Shown here piece by piece: positions 8,796 to 17,825 of a DNA stretch of 64,000 bases. Below the pieces are notes generated by a model. The model made no database searches and was not told where the DNA came from. It was given only the letters and a program-made list of their open reading frames with translations. Each line of letters opens with the position of its first letter. Within the stretch, counting starts at the first letter, position 1. Both the position numbers and the translations under genes were made by a program. Source of the DNA: JANQOH01 sp965242575 (GTDB taxonomy: Bacteria > Pseudomonadota > Alphaproteobacteria > UBA7887); the NCBI GenBank assembly GCA_965242575.1, contig OZ251461.1, positions 558,001 through 622,000 of the forward strand, written 5' to 3'.

Positions 8796-8852
8796 GCCGC
8801 GACCTTGCGCGCGGCGCGCGGCGGCGGTCAAACCGGGCGGGGAGGCGAGGAC

Positions 8853-9821
8853 GTGACGGAAAAAATCGGCGTGGCGATCTGCGGCCACGGCAGCCGCGAC
8901 GCCGAGGCGGCGGCGGAGTTCGCCGCGCTGGCGCGCGGAGTCGCCGAACGCCTGCCGGACCGGCCGGTGGAGTGGGGCTACCTCGAATTCGCGCGCCCCA
9001 TCATCCGCGAGAGCCTGGACGCGCTGCGCGCCGCCGGCGTCACCCGGGCGCTCGCCGTTCCGGGGATGCTGTTCGCCGCCGGGCACGCCAAGAACGACAT
9101 CCCCTCGGTCCTCAACGCCTGGGCCGCCGAACACCCGGAGGTGCGGGTCGATTACGGGCGCGAACTGGGGATCGACCCCAAACTCGTCCGCGCCGCCGGC
9201 GCGCGAATCGAGGCGGCGCTCGCCGCCGCCGGCCCCGGAATCCGGCGCGAGGACACCCTCCTCGCCGTCGTCGGGCGCGGCGCCTCCGACCCCGACGCCA
9301 ACGCCAACGTCGCCAAGGTCATGCGGCTGCTGTGGGAGGGACTCGGCATGGGCTGGGGGGAGGCCGCCTATTCCGGCGTCACCTTCCCCGTCGTCGGGCC
9401 GGCGCTCGACCGCGCGGCGCGGCTGGGGTTTCCGCGCGTCGTCGTCTTCCCCTACTTCCTGTTCACCGGGGTGCTGGTGAAGCGCATCTACGCCGAGGTC
9501 GACCGCGCCGCCGCGCGCCACCCGGATATCGAATTCGTCAAGGCCCCCTATCTCGCCGACCATCCGCTGGTGCTGGACACGTTCGCCGAGCGCGCGGCGG
9601 GCGCCCTGGAGGGCGATTCGGCGATGAACTGCCGCCTGTGCAAATACCGCGAGCGGACGCTCGGTTTCGAGGACGAGACCGGGCTGCCGCAGCGGGGCCA
9701 CCACCATCACGTCGAGGGCATAGGCGGCGACGGCGCCGCCCGGGCGCATGCGCACGCCCACCATCCCTATCCGCACCGGGCGCACCCGCTGGGGCCGGCG
9801 GGCGGCGCGGCGGACGGATGA
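8853..9821 (+). CDS. cbiX: Sirohydrochlorin cobaltochelatase, long CbiX type with Fe-S motif
   Basis: 322 residues from GTG 8853, preceded by ggaggcgagg. CbiX inserts cobalt into the corrin precursor. The first chelatase domain has CGHGSRD (His12) and FAAGHAKND (His78); the second starts near VVGRGASDPDAN (about 150). A C-terminal MNCRLC (258-263) matches the MxCxxC motif reported to hold a 4Fe-4S centre in long CbiX. A His-rich tail (RGHHHHVEG, then AHAHAHHPYPHRAH) may store or deliver metal. It overlaps cobH by ATGA. Confidence 0.92.
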   Translation: MTEKIGVAICGHGSRDAEAAAEFAALARGVAERLPDRPVEWGYLEFARPIIRESLDALRAAGVTRALAVPGMLFAAGHAKNDIPSVLNAWAAEHPEVRVDYGRELGIDPKLVRAAGARIEAALAAAGPGIRREDTLLAVVGRGASDPDANANVAKVMRLLWEGLGMGWGEAAYSGVTFPVVGPALDRAARLGFPRVVVFPYFLFTGVLVKRIYAEVDRAAARHPDIEFVKAPYLADHPLVLDTFAERAAGALEGDSAMNCRLCKYRERTLGFEDETGLPQRGHHHHVEGIGGDGAARAHAHAHHPYPHRAHPLGPAGGAADG

Positions 9822-10408
9822 CCCATCTCCGCGATCCGGAGGCGATCTACCGCGAATCCTTCGCCATAATCCGCCGCGAGATCGCGCGTTTCGCGTTTCC
9901 CGCCGAGCTCGAGCCGGTCGTCGTCCGCCTCGTCCATGCATGCGGGATGCCGGACATCGCCGGGGAACTCGCGTTTTCCGACGGCGTGGCGGCGGCGGCG
10001 CGGGGGGCGCTGCGGGCGGGCGCGCCGGTGCTGGCGGACGGGCGCATGACCGCGGCGGGGATAACCCGCCTCCCGGCGCGCAACCCGGTGGTCTGCACGC
10101 TGGACGAGGCCGCGCCGGCGCCGGGGAAGACGCGTTCTGCGGCGGCGGTCGACGAATGGCGTCCGCGCCTCGCCGGCGCGGTGGTCGCCATCGGGAATGC
10201 GCCGACGGCGCTGTTCCGCCTGCTGGAGATCCTCGCCGCGGGCGGCCCGCGCCCGGCGGCGATACTCGCGTTCCCCGTCGGCTTCGTCGGCGCCGCCGAG
10301 TCGAAGCGCGCACTCGCCGGCGCGGCGCATGGCGCGCCGTTCCTGACGCTGCGCGGGCGGCGCGGCGGCAGCGCGCTCGCCGCCGCCGCGGTCAACGCGC
10401 TATGTTGA
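9818..10408 (+). CDS. cobH: Precorrin-8X / cobalt-precorrin-8 methylmutase
   Basis: 196 residues. The enzyme moves a methyl group from C11 to C12 of the corrin ring to give hydrogenobyrinate (or the cobalt form). Signature FAFPAELEPVVVRLVHACG contains the catalytic His40. KTRSAAAVDEW and ALFRLLEI follow, and PVGFVGAAESK is the conserved substrate-pocket stretch. It starts with ATG overlapping the cbiX stop (ATGA). Next to CbiX it probably acts on the cobalt-containing intermediate. It overlaps yggS by 9 bases tail-to-tail. Confidence 0.93.
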   Translation: MTHLRDPEAIYRESFAIIRREIARFAFPAELEPVVVRLVHACGMPDIAGELAFSDGVAAAARGALRAGAPVLADGRMTAAGITRLPARNPVVCTLDEAAPAPGKTRSAAAVDEWRPRLAGAVVAIGNAPTALFRLLEILAAGGPRPAAILAFPVGFVGAAESKRALAGAAHGAPFLTLRGRRGGSALAAAAVNALC

Positions 10409-11086
10409 GCGCGGCGCGCGCGGGCCGAAGATCGCCGTGCCTATCCGCACATGGGTCGCGCCCTGCGCGATGGCGGCCTCGAAATCCGCCGTCATGCCCA
10501 TGCTCAGTTCGGCGAGGCCGTGGCGGGCGGCGATGCGCCGCAGCATGGCGAAATGCGGCGCCGGGTCCGCGCCCAGCGGCGGCAGCCCCATCAACCCGGC
10601 GATCGGCAAGCCGTATTCGCGGCGGCACGCCTCGATGAAGCGGTCGGCGTCGGCGGGGAGCGCGCCGGCCTTTTGCGGCTCGGCGCCGGTGTTGACCTCG
10701 ACGTAACAGGGCGGGCGGCGCCCGGAGCGGTCGAATTCGCGCGCCAGCGCCGCCGCGAGGCGGGGCCGGTCCACCGTCTCGATGACGTCGAACAGCGCCA
10801 CCGCGTCGCGCACCTTGTTGGTTTGCAGCGGGCCTATCAGGCGCAGGCGCGCGTCCGCCGCCTCCGCCTTGAGGGCGGGCCATTTGTCCATCGCCTCCCG
10901 GACCCGGTTCTCGCCGAACGCGCGCTGCCCCGCCGCCAGCGCCGGGCGGATGCGCTCCGGTCCGAAGGTCTTCGGCACGGCGACCAGCGCCACCGACTCC
11001 GGCGCGCGCCCGGCGGCGGCGGCGGCGGCGGCGATGCGCGCCCGCACCGCGGCGAGGCGCCCGGCGACGTCGACGGCGGCGGTCAT
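10400..11086 (-). CDS. yggS: YggS-family pyridoxal-phosphate homeostasis protein
   Basis: 228 residues, alanine-racemase-like TIM barrel without a second domain. The PLP lysine is expected at Lys39 in LVAVPKTFG. Other family stretches are FGENRVREA, LIGPLQTNK, YVEVNTGAEPQKAG, GLMGLPP and LSMGMTADFEAAI, ending THVRIGTAIFG. The family buffers free PLP and affects amino-acid metabolism rather than catalysing a fixed reaction. ATG 11086 is the only start that keeps the usual short N-terminal helix. Confidence 0.93.
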   Translation of the reverse strand: MTAAVDVAGRLAAVRARIAAAAAAAGRAPESVALVAVPKTFGPERIRPALAAGQRAFGENRVREAMDKWPALKAEAADARLRLIGPLQTNKVRDAVALFDVIETVDRPRLAAALAREFDRSGRRPPCYVEVNTGAEPQKAGALPADADRFIEACRREYGLPIAGLMGLPPLGADPAPHFAMLRRIAARHGLAELSMGMTADFEAAIAQGATHVRIGTAIFGPRAPRST

Positions 11087-11162
11087 GGCGGAAGAGCCTA
11101 CCGGCCCGCCGGCGCCGATCCAACCTTGCGCGCGGCGGCGCGAAGGATCGCCGTCCGGGCCG

Positions 11163-13169
11163 TCATCGCCGGTCCCCGCCCGCAAGGTCGATCTCACCCT
11201 CCCACAGACTTCGGTGTCCGCCTGCGCCGTCGCCGACGATCTGCCCCGTGCGGACGCGGCGGATGGGGTAATCGGGAAGCGGCGCCCGGACCAGGCAGCG
11301 GTCGCCGAGGCGTATCCATGTCGGCCAGCGCGTCGGCCACGGCAGGAGCGGGTTCGCCTCGCTCGGGCTGAAGTCGAGATTGTCGAAGCCGTAGCGGCGG
11401 CGATCCCGAGGCAGTTCGGCCGGGTCCGCGGGTTCGACATGGAGGAAGAAACGCGGCGCCAGGTCTTCCCGCGCGCAACCGATCCTGGCGTAGATCAGCC
11501 CGTGGTCGTCGAACCGGACGTCGAAGGCGGCGGCGATATCGGGCGGGCGGGCGGGAACGGTATCCGCCATCCGCCACTGCGCCGCGCGCGCCGCGTCCAC
11601 GTCGAACGCGTCGAGGAAGGAACTGCCGTAGGCCGCCAGACTCCAGGCCGGGGCGACGACAGGCCGGGGGATCGGACGGCCGTACCGCGTCAGCCGCCGC
11701 GGGCGCGAGAACGTCACGTCGCATGCGTGGCGGCGGCCGCCGACGGCGATCCGCTCACGGTCCTTGCGCCGCAATATCGCCCGGTTCTTCTCCGGATGTT
11801 TGCCGACGAGGCCGCAGACCCGGACGTCCGCGCCCGGGCGTTCGGCGAGCGCGCGCTCCAGCCCGGCGCGGAAGGCGGAGCCCCAATAGGCGACATCGTA
11901 ACGCTCGCGGATGCGCCAGGGCGTAGTCCGATCTTCGAGGCCGTTGAAATACACATGCTGGTGCGGATGGAGGAGAGTCATGGACGCCGCAGCCGCCGCA
12001 ACCCCCGCGCCCGCCAGCGCGCGGAGCGCGGTCTTGCCCCCCCCCCGCGCCATGCGCCAGGCGGCGCGGGCGAGCACGGCGGCGCCGAGCGCGGCGAGGA
12101 CGCAGAACGGCGCGTGGATGAAAAACACGTGGCGCCAGCCGTGATAGGCGTGGGCGCCGGTGAGCGCGGCGGCCAGCGGCGGCCCGGCCCAGCACGCCGC
12201 GGCCAGCAAGGCGAAGCGCGCCGGCGTGTTGCGCAACGCAGCGGCGGGGCGCGCCAAGCCGCGCCGCAGGGCGGCGGCGAACCCCGCGAGGCCGAGCGCC
12301 AGCAGGACCGGCGGCGTCGAGACCGCGAACCATGCCGGAAAGTAATGCGCCGGCAGGTCCGAGGGCGAGAGTATCCGGCCCTGGAACAGGTTCGGCGCCG
12401 CCTTGGGATGGCGGGCGAACGTCCTCGCGGCGTCGATAAGGGCGCCGGGCCCATCGGCCCACATCCAGGGGGTTACGGCGTAGAGGACCCCCGCCCAGCC
12501 CGCCGCGAACGCGGCGAGCGAGGCGAGGACGCGCCGCCGCGCCGCCGGACCGGGGGCGAGAACCAGATCGAGGACCCGAAGCCCCGCGACCGCGGCTACG
12601 AGAACCAGCCCGGCCGGGATGCGCAGGTTGGTCAATACGGCCGCCGCCGCGCCGCACGGCAGGAACGCCCCCGCCCCGCCGCGCCGGAGCGCCCGGTGGG
12701 CGAGCCAGAGGCAGATTGCGAACAGCGCGAGGGCCGGGACGTCCTTGGAGTTGAAGAACGCGTGGGCGTAGATGCGCGGCTGGAGCGCGAACAGCGCCAG
12801 GGCGAGGAGGGCCGCGAGGGCGGACCCGGTCATGCGCCGCGCCAGCAGGCCGCAGCACAGCGCGCCGGCGAGGAAGAGGAGGTGCCCCGCGGCGTGGCGC
12901 AGCAGGTGGACGTGGCGCAGGTCGTCGAGGCCCAGCGCCTTCTCGGCGAGCAGGAGCGGCAGTTCGAACGCGACGCCGTAATATCGGTCGGAGGCGAGAG
13001 GGAAGCGGAGCTCGGCACCATCGGCGATGTAGCGCCAGTTGGCGTCAGCGATCCGGCGTTGGGTTCTCTCGTCCCCTGAAACCCCGTAATCGTCGAGGAC
13101 GGCCGCGCCGATTGCGGCGAAGACGGCGCAAGCGGCGAGGAGGATGCGGAGGCTGGCCACCCGGGCCAT
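11163..13169 (-). CDS. Integral-membrane glycosyltransferase (GT39/ArnT-like) with C-terminal soluble domain
   Basis: 668 residues. An N-terminal hydrophobic helix leads to DDYGVSGDERTQRR, where the acidic DE pair resembles the catalytic motif of GT-C lipid-linked-sugar transferases. About ten hydrophobic segments follow up to about residue 470, with HAFFNSKDVPALALF in the second loop. The C-terminal soluble region (about 475-668) is of unknown function. Its last 127 residues are repeated in the short frame upstream (13169-13567). The ATG overlaps the TAA of that frame (TAATG), implying coupled expression. Donor and acceptor are unknown. Confidence 0.65.
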   Translation of the reverse strand: MARVASLRILLAACAVFAAIGAAVLDDYGVSGDERTQRRIADANWRYIADGAELRFPLASDRYYGVAFELPLLLAEKALGLDDLRHVHLLRHAAGHLLFLAGALCCGLLARRMTGSALAALLALALFALQPRIYAHAFFNSKDVPALALFAICLWLAHRALRRGGAGAFLPCGAAAAVLTNLRIPAGLVLVAAVAGLRVLDLVLAPGPAARRRVLASLAAFAAGWAGVLYAVTPWMWADGPGALIDAARTFARHPKAAPNLFQGRILSPSDLPAHYFPAWFAVSTPPVLLALGLAGFAAALRRGLARPAAALRNTPARFALLAAACWAGPPLAAALTGAHAYHGWRHVFFIHAPFCVLAALGAAVLARAAWRMARGGGKTALRALAGAGVAAAAASMTLLHPHQHVYFNGLEDRTTPWRIRERYDVAYWGSAFRAGLERALAERPGADVRVCGLVGKHPEKNRAILRRKDRERIAVGGRRHACDVTFSRPRRLTRYGRPIPRPVVAPAWSLAAYGSSFLDAFDVDAARAAQWRMADTVPARPPDIAAAFDVRFDDHGLIYARIGCAREDLAPRFFLHVEPADPAELPRDRRRYGFDNLDFSPSEANPLLPWPTRWPTWIRLGDRCLVRAPLPDYPIRRVRTGQIVGDGAGGHRSLWEGEIDLAGGDRR

Positions 13170-13567
13170 TATCGCCGTCCCGCCCCGGCGAGGTCGATCT
13201 CGCCTTCCCACAGGCTTCGGTATCCGCCGCCGCCGTCGTGGACGATCTGGCCCGTGCGGACGCGGCGGACAGGGTAGTCGGGGAGCGGCGCCGGAACCAG
13301 GCAGTCTTCGCCGAATCCTGTCGCGGTCGTCCGGGGCCAGAACGGCGCCGCATCGCGCGGGCTGAAGTCGAGGTTGTCGAAGCCGTAGCGGCGGCGGTCC
13401 TCCGGCAAGCCGGCGGGGTCCGCGGGTGCGACGTGGAGGAAGAAGCGCGCGGCCAGGTCCCCCGGCGCGCAACCGCCCCTGGCGCAGATCGGCCGGTCGC
13501 CGTAGATCCAGACGTCGAACGCGGCGGCGATGTCCGGCGGGCGGGACGCGGCGGCGGCGATCTTCAA
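13169..13567 (-). pseudogene. Partial duplicate of the glycosyltransferase C-terminal domain
   Basis: The 132-codon frame from RPPDIAAAFDV to the end aligns with residues 542-668 of the downstream gene: RRRYGFDNLDFSP, APLPDYP, RRVRTGQIV and RSLWEGEIDLAG are the same in both. Similarity stops abruptly just before RPPDIAAAF. The only start is a TTG at 13567, and an in-frame stop lies at 13649-13651. It is best read as a duplicated 3' gene fragment, although the TAATG overlap with the next gene would allow it to be translated. No signal peptide is seen. Confidence 0.6.
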
Positions 13568-13725
13568 TCGCGTGGACGGCGGCGCCGACCGCGCCGGCGG
13601 GCCGGCGCCGCCCTTGCGGACGACCCTCCCGCGTCGTGGGGCGCGCGCCTATCGTACAGGGCCGGCATGGGGACGCAACGGCGCCGTTCGGGCCTGCGCC
13701 GCCGCCCGCAATGCAAACCGAGACA

Positions 13726-14565
13726 CTACCGCGCGCCGACGCCGATGCGGACGTGGGCGCGAATGGCGTAGCGGTCGCCGGAGAGACAGGGGGCGAAGGC
13801 GGCGGCGAGGCGGGCGTCGAGGGCGGCGCGGCGGGCGGGCGGCAGGTCCGCCAGAAGGTCGGCGAAGCCGAGCTCCAGGTTGGCGGCCCAGAACGGCGCG
13901 CCGGCGGGCGGATGGCCGTCGAAGCGCAACTCGCGCTCCTCCACCGCGGCGAAACCCGCCGCCTCCATCGTCCGCGCCAGCGAACCCGCGGCGCCGAAGC
14001 GGAATTGCGGCAGGTCCGGGTCGGGGGGCAGATCGAGGAACGCGCGGACCTCGCGTTGCAGGACCGCGAACACCGTCGTGTCCTCCAGCGGCCCCCAGAC
14101 CATCCAGGCGCCGCGGCCGCCGGGCTTCAGCACCCGCAGCGCCTCGGCGAAGGCCCGCGCCGGCTCGGGCGCGAACATGACGCCGAACCGGCACGTCACA
14201 CGGTCGAACGACCCGTCGGCGAACGGCAGGTCCTGCATGTCCGCGGCCCGGCACGCGACGTTGGCCGCGCCCGCTTCGGCGATGCGCCGCCGGGTGAAAT
14301 CCACCATCCCGTCGATAAAATCGGTGGCGACGACGGACCCCTCGGCGCCCACCGTGCGGGCCACGGTCAGCGCCGGCTCGCCCGCGCCGGAGGCCAGGTC
14401 GAGCACGCGCATTCCCGGGCCGACCGCCGCCGCCTCGACGAGGGGCGCGTTGAAGCGCCCGGTCATGCGCTCGATGTCGGGCGCGCGGCGGGTCCAGATC
14501 GGCGCGCGCGCCGCCCAGTAGGCGCGCAGCTCGTCCGCGTCGAGCGGCGCCGGGGCGGACGTCAC
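13726..14565 (-). CDS. UbiE/Coq5-like SAM-dependent methyltransferase in the pqq operon
   Basis: 279 residues from GTG 14565, only 4 bases after the pqqE stop, so it is probably the last gene of the pqq operon. The class I methyltransferase core is visible: VLDLASGAGEPAL (motif I), VATDFIDGMVDF, ADMQDLPFADGSFDRVTCRFG and EALRVLKPGGRG. The substrate is unknown. No methylation step is part of known PQQ synthesis, so its presence behind pqqE is unusual. It could also be a quinone-type C-methyltransferase that is merely co-transcribed. Confidence 0.8.
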   Translation of the reverse strand: MTSAPAPLDADELRAYWAARAPIWTRRAPDIERMTGRFNAPLVEAAAVGPGMRVLDLASGAGEPALTVARTVGAEGSVVATDFIDGMVDFTRRRIAEAGAANVACRAADMQDLPFADGSFDRVTCRFGVMFAPEPARAFAEALRVLKPGGRGAWMVWGPLEDTTVFAVLQREVRAFLDLPPDPDLPQFRFGAAGSLARTMEAAGFAAVEERELRFDGHPPAGAPFWAANLELGFADLLADLPPARRAALDARLAAAFAPCLSGDRYAIRAHVRIGVGAR

Positions 14566-14569
14566 GGGG

Positions 14570-15721
14570 TCAGCCGTTGCCGTAGCGGCGATAGACGAAT
14601 TCGGGCGGCGCCTCGCGGGCCCAGCCCAGCGGCTCGTCGAGCACGCCGCGGTCGGGCGCCAGCGCGCAGGTGGGGTCGGTCCGCGCCGCGTCGCCCGTCA
14701 GCATGTAGGCCTGGCAGCGGCAGCCGCCCCAGTCGATCTCGCGGCGGTCGCAGCTGCGGCAGGGTTCGGGCATCCACGACGTTCCGCGGAAGCGGTTGAA
14801 CGAGTCGGAGTTCTCCCAGATCTCCGCCAGCGGCTTCTCGCGGATCGATTCGTAGGTAATTCCCGGAATGACCTCGGCCGCGTGGCAGGGGAGGACCTTG
14901 CCCGACGGCGAGATGTTGATGAACTGCCGGCCCCAGCCGCCCATGCAGGATTTGGGCCGCTTGGCGTAGTAGTCGGGCACCACGAAATCGAAGGTCAGCA
15001 CGCCCTTCAGCCGCTCGCGCGCCTCCTCCACGACTCGCACCGCCTCGTCGAGCTGTTCGCGCGTCGGCAGGAACGCCGCGCGGTTGCGGTAGGCCCAGGC
15101 GTAATACTGGACCTGCGCGACCTCGATGCGCTCGGCGTCGAGCTCCACCGCCATGCGGATCGTGTCCTCCAGCCGGTGCAGGTTCTGGCGGTGCATCACC
15201 GCGTTCACGGTGAGCGGCAGTCCGGCCTTCCGCACCAGCCGCGCCGCGCGCTTTTTCTTTTCCAGCGCGCCCTTGTAGCCGGCGATGCGGTCGCCGAGCT
15301 CCGCCGTCGAGTCCTGGAAGCTGATCTGCACGTGGTCGAGGCCGCTATCGGCGAGGCTCTTCACCCGCGCCTCGTCGAGGAGGACGGCCGAGGTGATCAG
15401 GTTGCTGTAGAGGCCGATCTGCGCCGCATGCGCCACCAGCTGCTCGAGGTCCCTGCGGACCGTCGGCTCGCCGCCGGAGAAGTGGACGTGCAGGACGCCG
15501 AGATCGACCGCCTCGTCCATGACGCGGCGCCATTCGTCGGTGGTGCATTCGCCGCTCGCGCGCTCCAGCTCCACCGGGTTGGAGCAATAGGGGCATTGCA
15601 GCGGGCAGCGGTGGCTCAATTCGGCGAGCACCGCGTAGGGCGTGAGCTTTTCGGGCGCGCGGGCGGCGGGGGCCGGCGCGGGCTCCGGGGCGGGGCGGCC
15701 GCGTTCGAGAAGTTCGGTCAT
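14570..15721 (-). CDS. pqqE: PqqA peptide cyclase, radical SAM
   Basis: PqqE forms the Glu-Tyr carbon-carbon crosslink in PqqA while it is held by PqqD. The 383-residue protein has the radical SAM cluster motif CPLQCPYC (Cys39, 43, 46) followed by SNPVEL, FSGGEP and a C-terminal SPASM region with CHAAEVIPGI, CRSCDRR and CRCQAYMLTGDA. A Pro/Ala-rich N-terminal extension (about 10-25) precedes the catalytic barrel. The ATG overlaps the pqqD stop (ATGA). Confidence 0.96.
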   Translation of the reverse strand: MTELLERGRPAPEPAPAPAARAPEKLTPYAVLAELSHRCPLQCPYCSNPVELERASGECTTDEWRRVMDEAVDLGVLHVHFSGGEPTVRRDLEQLVAHAAQIGLYSNLITSAVLLDEARVKSLADSGLDHVQISFQDSTAELGDRIAGYKGALEKKKRAARLVRKAGLPLTVNAVMHRQNLHRLEDTIRMAVELDAERIEVAQVQYYAWAYRNRAAFLPTREQLDEAVRVVEEARERLKGVLTFDFVVPDYYAKRPKSCMGGWGRQFINISPSGKVLPCHAAEVIPGITYESIREKPLAEIWENSDSFNRFRGTSWMPEPCRSCDRREIDWGGCRCQAYMLTGDAARTDPTCALAPDRGVLDEPLGWAREAPPEFVYRRYGNG

Positions 15722-16008
15722 GAGACGATGAATCCCTTGTCCGCGAGGCTCTGGAGCATCGCCGTCACGTCGCCGGCGATGGTCTCGCGCGGGGCCTGGT
15801 CGAATTTCGCCGCCAGCGCGTCGACGATGCCGCTCACGGTGCGCTCGCCGTCGCAGAGCGCGACGACCTCGTGGGCGATGGCGTCGAGTTCGAAGACGCG
15901 CTCCGGCGCCAGGATGATCCACGTGTCGCGCGGCTTGTCGAAGCGCAATTTGGCGTGGCGCGGCAGCCGGGGGGCGCTGTCGCCGGCGATGATCGTCCGC
16001 GCGCTCAC
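15718..16008 (-). CDS. pqqD: PqqA-binding chaperone
   Basis: 96 residues from a GTG that overlaps the pqqC stop (GTGA). PqqD binds the PqqA precursor and presents it to PqqE. The family pattern is clear: PRLPRHAKLRFDKPRDTWII, LAPERVFELD, then DGERTVSGIVDALAAKF and VTAMLQSLADKGFI. It is a separate gene rather than a PqqC-PqqD fusion. Confidence 0.95.
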   Translation of the reverse strand: MSARTIIAGDSAPRLPRHAKLRFDKPRDTWIILAPERVFELDAIAHEVVALCDGERTVSGIVDALAAKFDQAPRETIAGDVTAMLQSLADKGFIVS

Positions 16009-16832
16009 GCCGCCGCCCCGCCGCGGCCCTCGGGGACGAACGCCCCCGGCGGGACCAGCCCCGGCTCCACATAGGCCATGTAGAGCGCGTCGAGCTGCGC
16101 CCACAGGACGTCGGTCTTGAAGCGGACGGCGTTGAGCACCGCCTCCTGCTTCTCGCGCGTGTCCGCCTCGCGGATAACGTAGTCGCGGCCGAACTCGGCG
16201 TCCTTCGGCGCCTCGCCCAGGCGCTTCTTGAAATAGGCGAGCGCGTAGTCGTCCGCCCAGTCGTAATGCCGCGACAGGCCGGCGATGCGCTCCTCGTGGA
16301 TCGCCGGCGCGAACAGTTCGGTGAGCGAGGAGGCGATCATCTCGAGCCGCGAGCGCTCGGCGACGAAATGGACGTAGGCGTCGACCGCGAAGCGCGTCGC
16401 CGGCAGCAGGCCGGCGGTCGAGACGACGTAATCGCGGTCCAGCCCCAGGCGCTCGGTGAGTTGCAGGTAGCGCGAGATTCCGCCGGTCTCCACCTCGACG
16501 CCGTCGTGGTCGAGGACGCGGCTGCGCCAGGCGCGGCGGAGCTCCGGGCTGTCCAGCCGCGCCATCAGCGTCAGGTCCTTGCGCGGGATGCTCGCCTGGT
16601 AATAGTAGCGGTTGAGCGCCCACGCCTGGACCTGCCCGTGGTCGAGCCTTCCGGCGTGCAGCAGTTTGTGGAACGGGTGCAGGCTGTGGTAGCGCTCGCG
16701 CCCGATCCGGCGCATGGCCGCGGCGAATTCGTCCGGCCCCATCGGGTCCCCGGACGGGACGTCGAGCGCGCCCCACCGCGTCGGCTCGACCGCGGCGGGA
16801 ACGGGGGCGAGGGCGGCGCCGGCGGCGCTCAT
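16005..16832 (-). CDS. pqqC: Pyrroloquinoline-quinone synthase
   Basis: PqqC catalyses the last cofactor-free oxidative ring closure to PQQ. The 275-residue product has the family stretches YHSLHPFHKLLHAG, QVQAWALNRYYYQASIPRKD, HDGVEVETGGI, FVAERSRLEMIASSLTELFA and HYDWADDYALAYFKKRL. A roughly 25-residue N-terminal extension precedes the family core. The ATG overlaps the end of pqqB (ATGA), consistent with a tightly coupled operon. Confidence 0.96.
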   Translation of the reverse strand: MSAAGAALAPVPAAVEPTRWGALDVPSGDPMGPDEFAAAMRRIGRERYHSLHPFHKLLHAGRLDHGQVQAWALNRYYYQASIPRKDLTLMARLDSPELRRAWRSRVLDHDGVEVETGGISRYLQLTERLGLDRDYVVSTAGLLPATRFAVDAYVHFVAERSRLEMIASSLTELFAPAIHEERIAGLSRHYDWADDYALAYFKKRLGEAPKDAEFGRDYVIREADTREKQEAVLNAVRFKTDVLWAQLDALYMAYVEPGLVPPGAFVPEGRGGAAA

Positions 16833-17758
16833 ACGGTTATCTCCATGCCGTCATGGGCCACCTCCCACCCCGCCGCCTCGACCTCGGCGCGCTCGGCGCT
16901 GTCGGCGGCGAGGATCGGGTTGGTGGTGTTGATGTGGATGAACACCTTGCGCGCCACGCCGAGGCCCGCGAAGGCGGCGACGGTTCCGTCGGGGCCGGAG
17001 ACGCTCATATGCCCCATGCGCCGTCCCGTCTTCACGCCGACTCCGTCGCGGACCATCTCGTCGTCCACCCACAGCGTCCCGTCGAACAGGACGAGGGGCG
17101 CGCCGCGCAGCCGGTCCGCCAGCCAGCCGGGGAGGGCGGCGCAGCCGGGGACGTAGAACGCCTTCGCCGCGCCGCCGGAATCGCGGATCTCCAGCGCGAT
17201 GGTGTCCTCCCCCACTGCGCCGAGGGCGACCGGGCGGTCGGCGTCCTCCAGCCACAGGGCGACCTTGCCGGGCACCGCGAAGGGGACGACCGTCACTCCG
17301 GACTCGGCGCCGCCGGGGCAGACCAGCGGCGTCGGCTCGTCCAGCGCCAGCGGCTTGCGGGCGACGAATTCGGGGTTGAGGACGTTGAAGATGCTGTTCG
17401 CCGCCAGCACGTCCAGCACCTTGCGGGCGCCGTAGAGGGCGAGCGGCTGCGATTCGCGCAGGTTCAGCAGGCCCGCCGTGTGGTCGACGTCGGCGTTGGT
17501 GAGCACGACCCCCTGGATCGGGCTGTGCCGCAGGCCGCCGCGCGGGTGGAGGATGGCGTTCTCGCCGATCTGCTGGCGCAGATCGGGGGAGGCGTTGCAG
17601 AGGAACCAGCGTTCGCCGTCGGCGCTGAGCGCGATCGACGACTGGGTGCGCCGGGGCGCCGCCGGATCGCCCCGGCGGGCGCGGCGGCTGTTGGGGTGGT
17701 TACAGTTCCACTGCGGATACCCGCCGCCGGCGGCCGAGCCGAGTACGCGGATGTGCAT
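16829..17758 (-). CDS. pqqB: PqqB, metallo-beta-lactamase-fold PQQ biosynthesis protein
   Basis: 309 residues beginning MHIRVLGSAAGGGYPQWNC. It has the beta-lactamase-fold stretch LTNADVDHTAGLLNLRE in place of a full HxHxDH, as usual for PqqB, and a C-terminal VFIHINTTNPIL. PqqB is proposed to hydroxylate or transport an intermediate. It follows pqqA after a 67-base gap, the only real gap in the operon, where transcript processing or attenuation between precursor and enzymes could act. Confidence 0.95.
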   Translation of the reverse strand: MHIRVLGSAAGGGYPQWNCNHPNSRRARRGDPAAPRRTQSSIALSADGERWFLCNASPDLRQQIGENAILHPRGGLRHSPIQGVVLTNADVDHTAGLLNLRESQPLALYGARKVLDVLAANSIFNVLNPEFVARKPLALDEPTPLVCPGGAESGVTVVPFAVPGKVALWLEDADRPVALGAVGEDTIALEIRDSGGAAKAFYVPGCAALPGWLADRLRGAPLVLFDGTLWVDDEMVRDGVGVKTGRRMGHMSVSGPDGTVAAFAGLGVARKVFIHINTTNPILAADSAERAEVEAAGWEVAHDGMEITV

Positions 17759-17825
17759 GTCGCGACCTCCGGGTCGTCACGGCGCGCCACGCTCGGCGGC
17801 GGGGTCGAAAAAAGAGTCGTACCGC

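Noticed and set aside
8796..8852. Cobalamin riboswitch before cbiX or cobD
   Set aside because: Only 57 bases separate the divergent starts, too short for the aptamer; no B12-box-like sequence was recognised.
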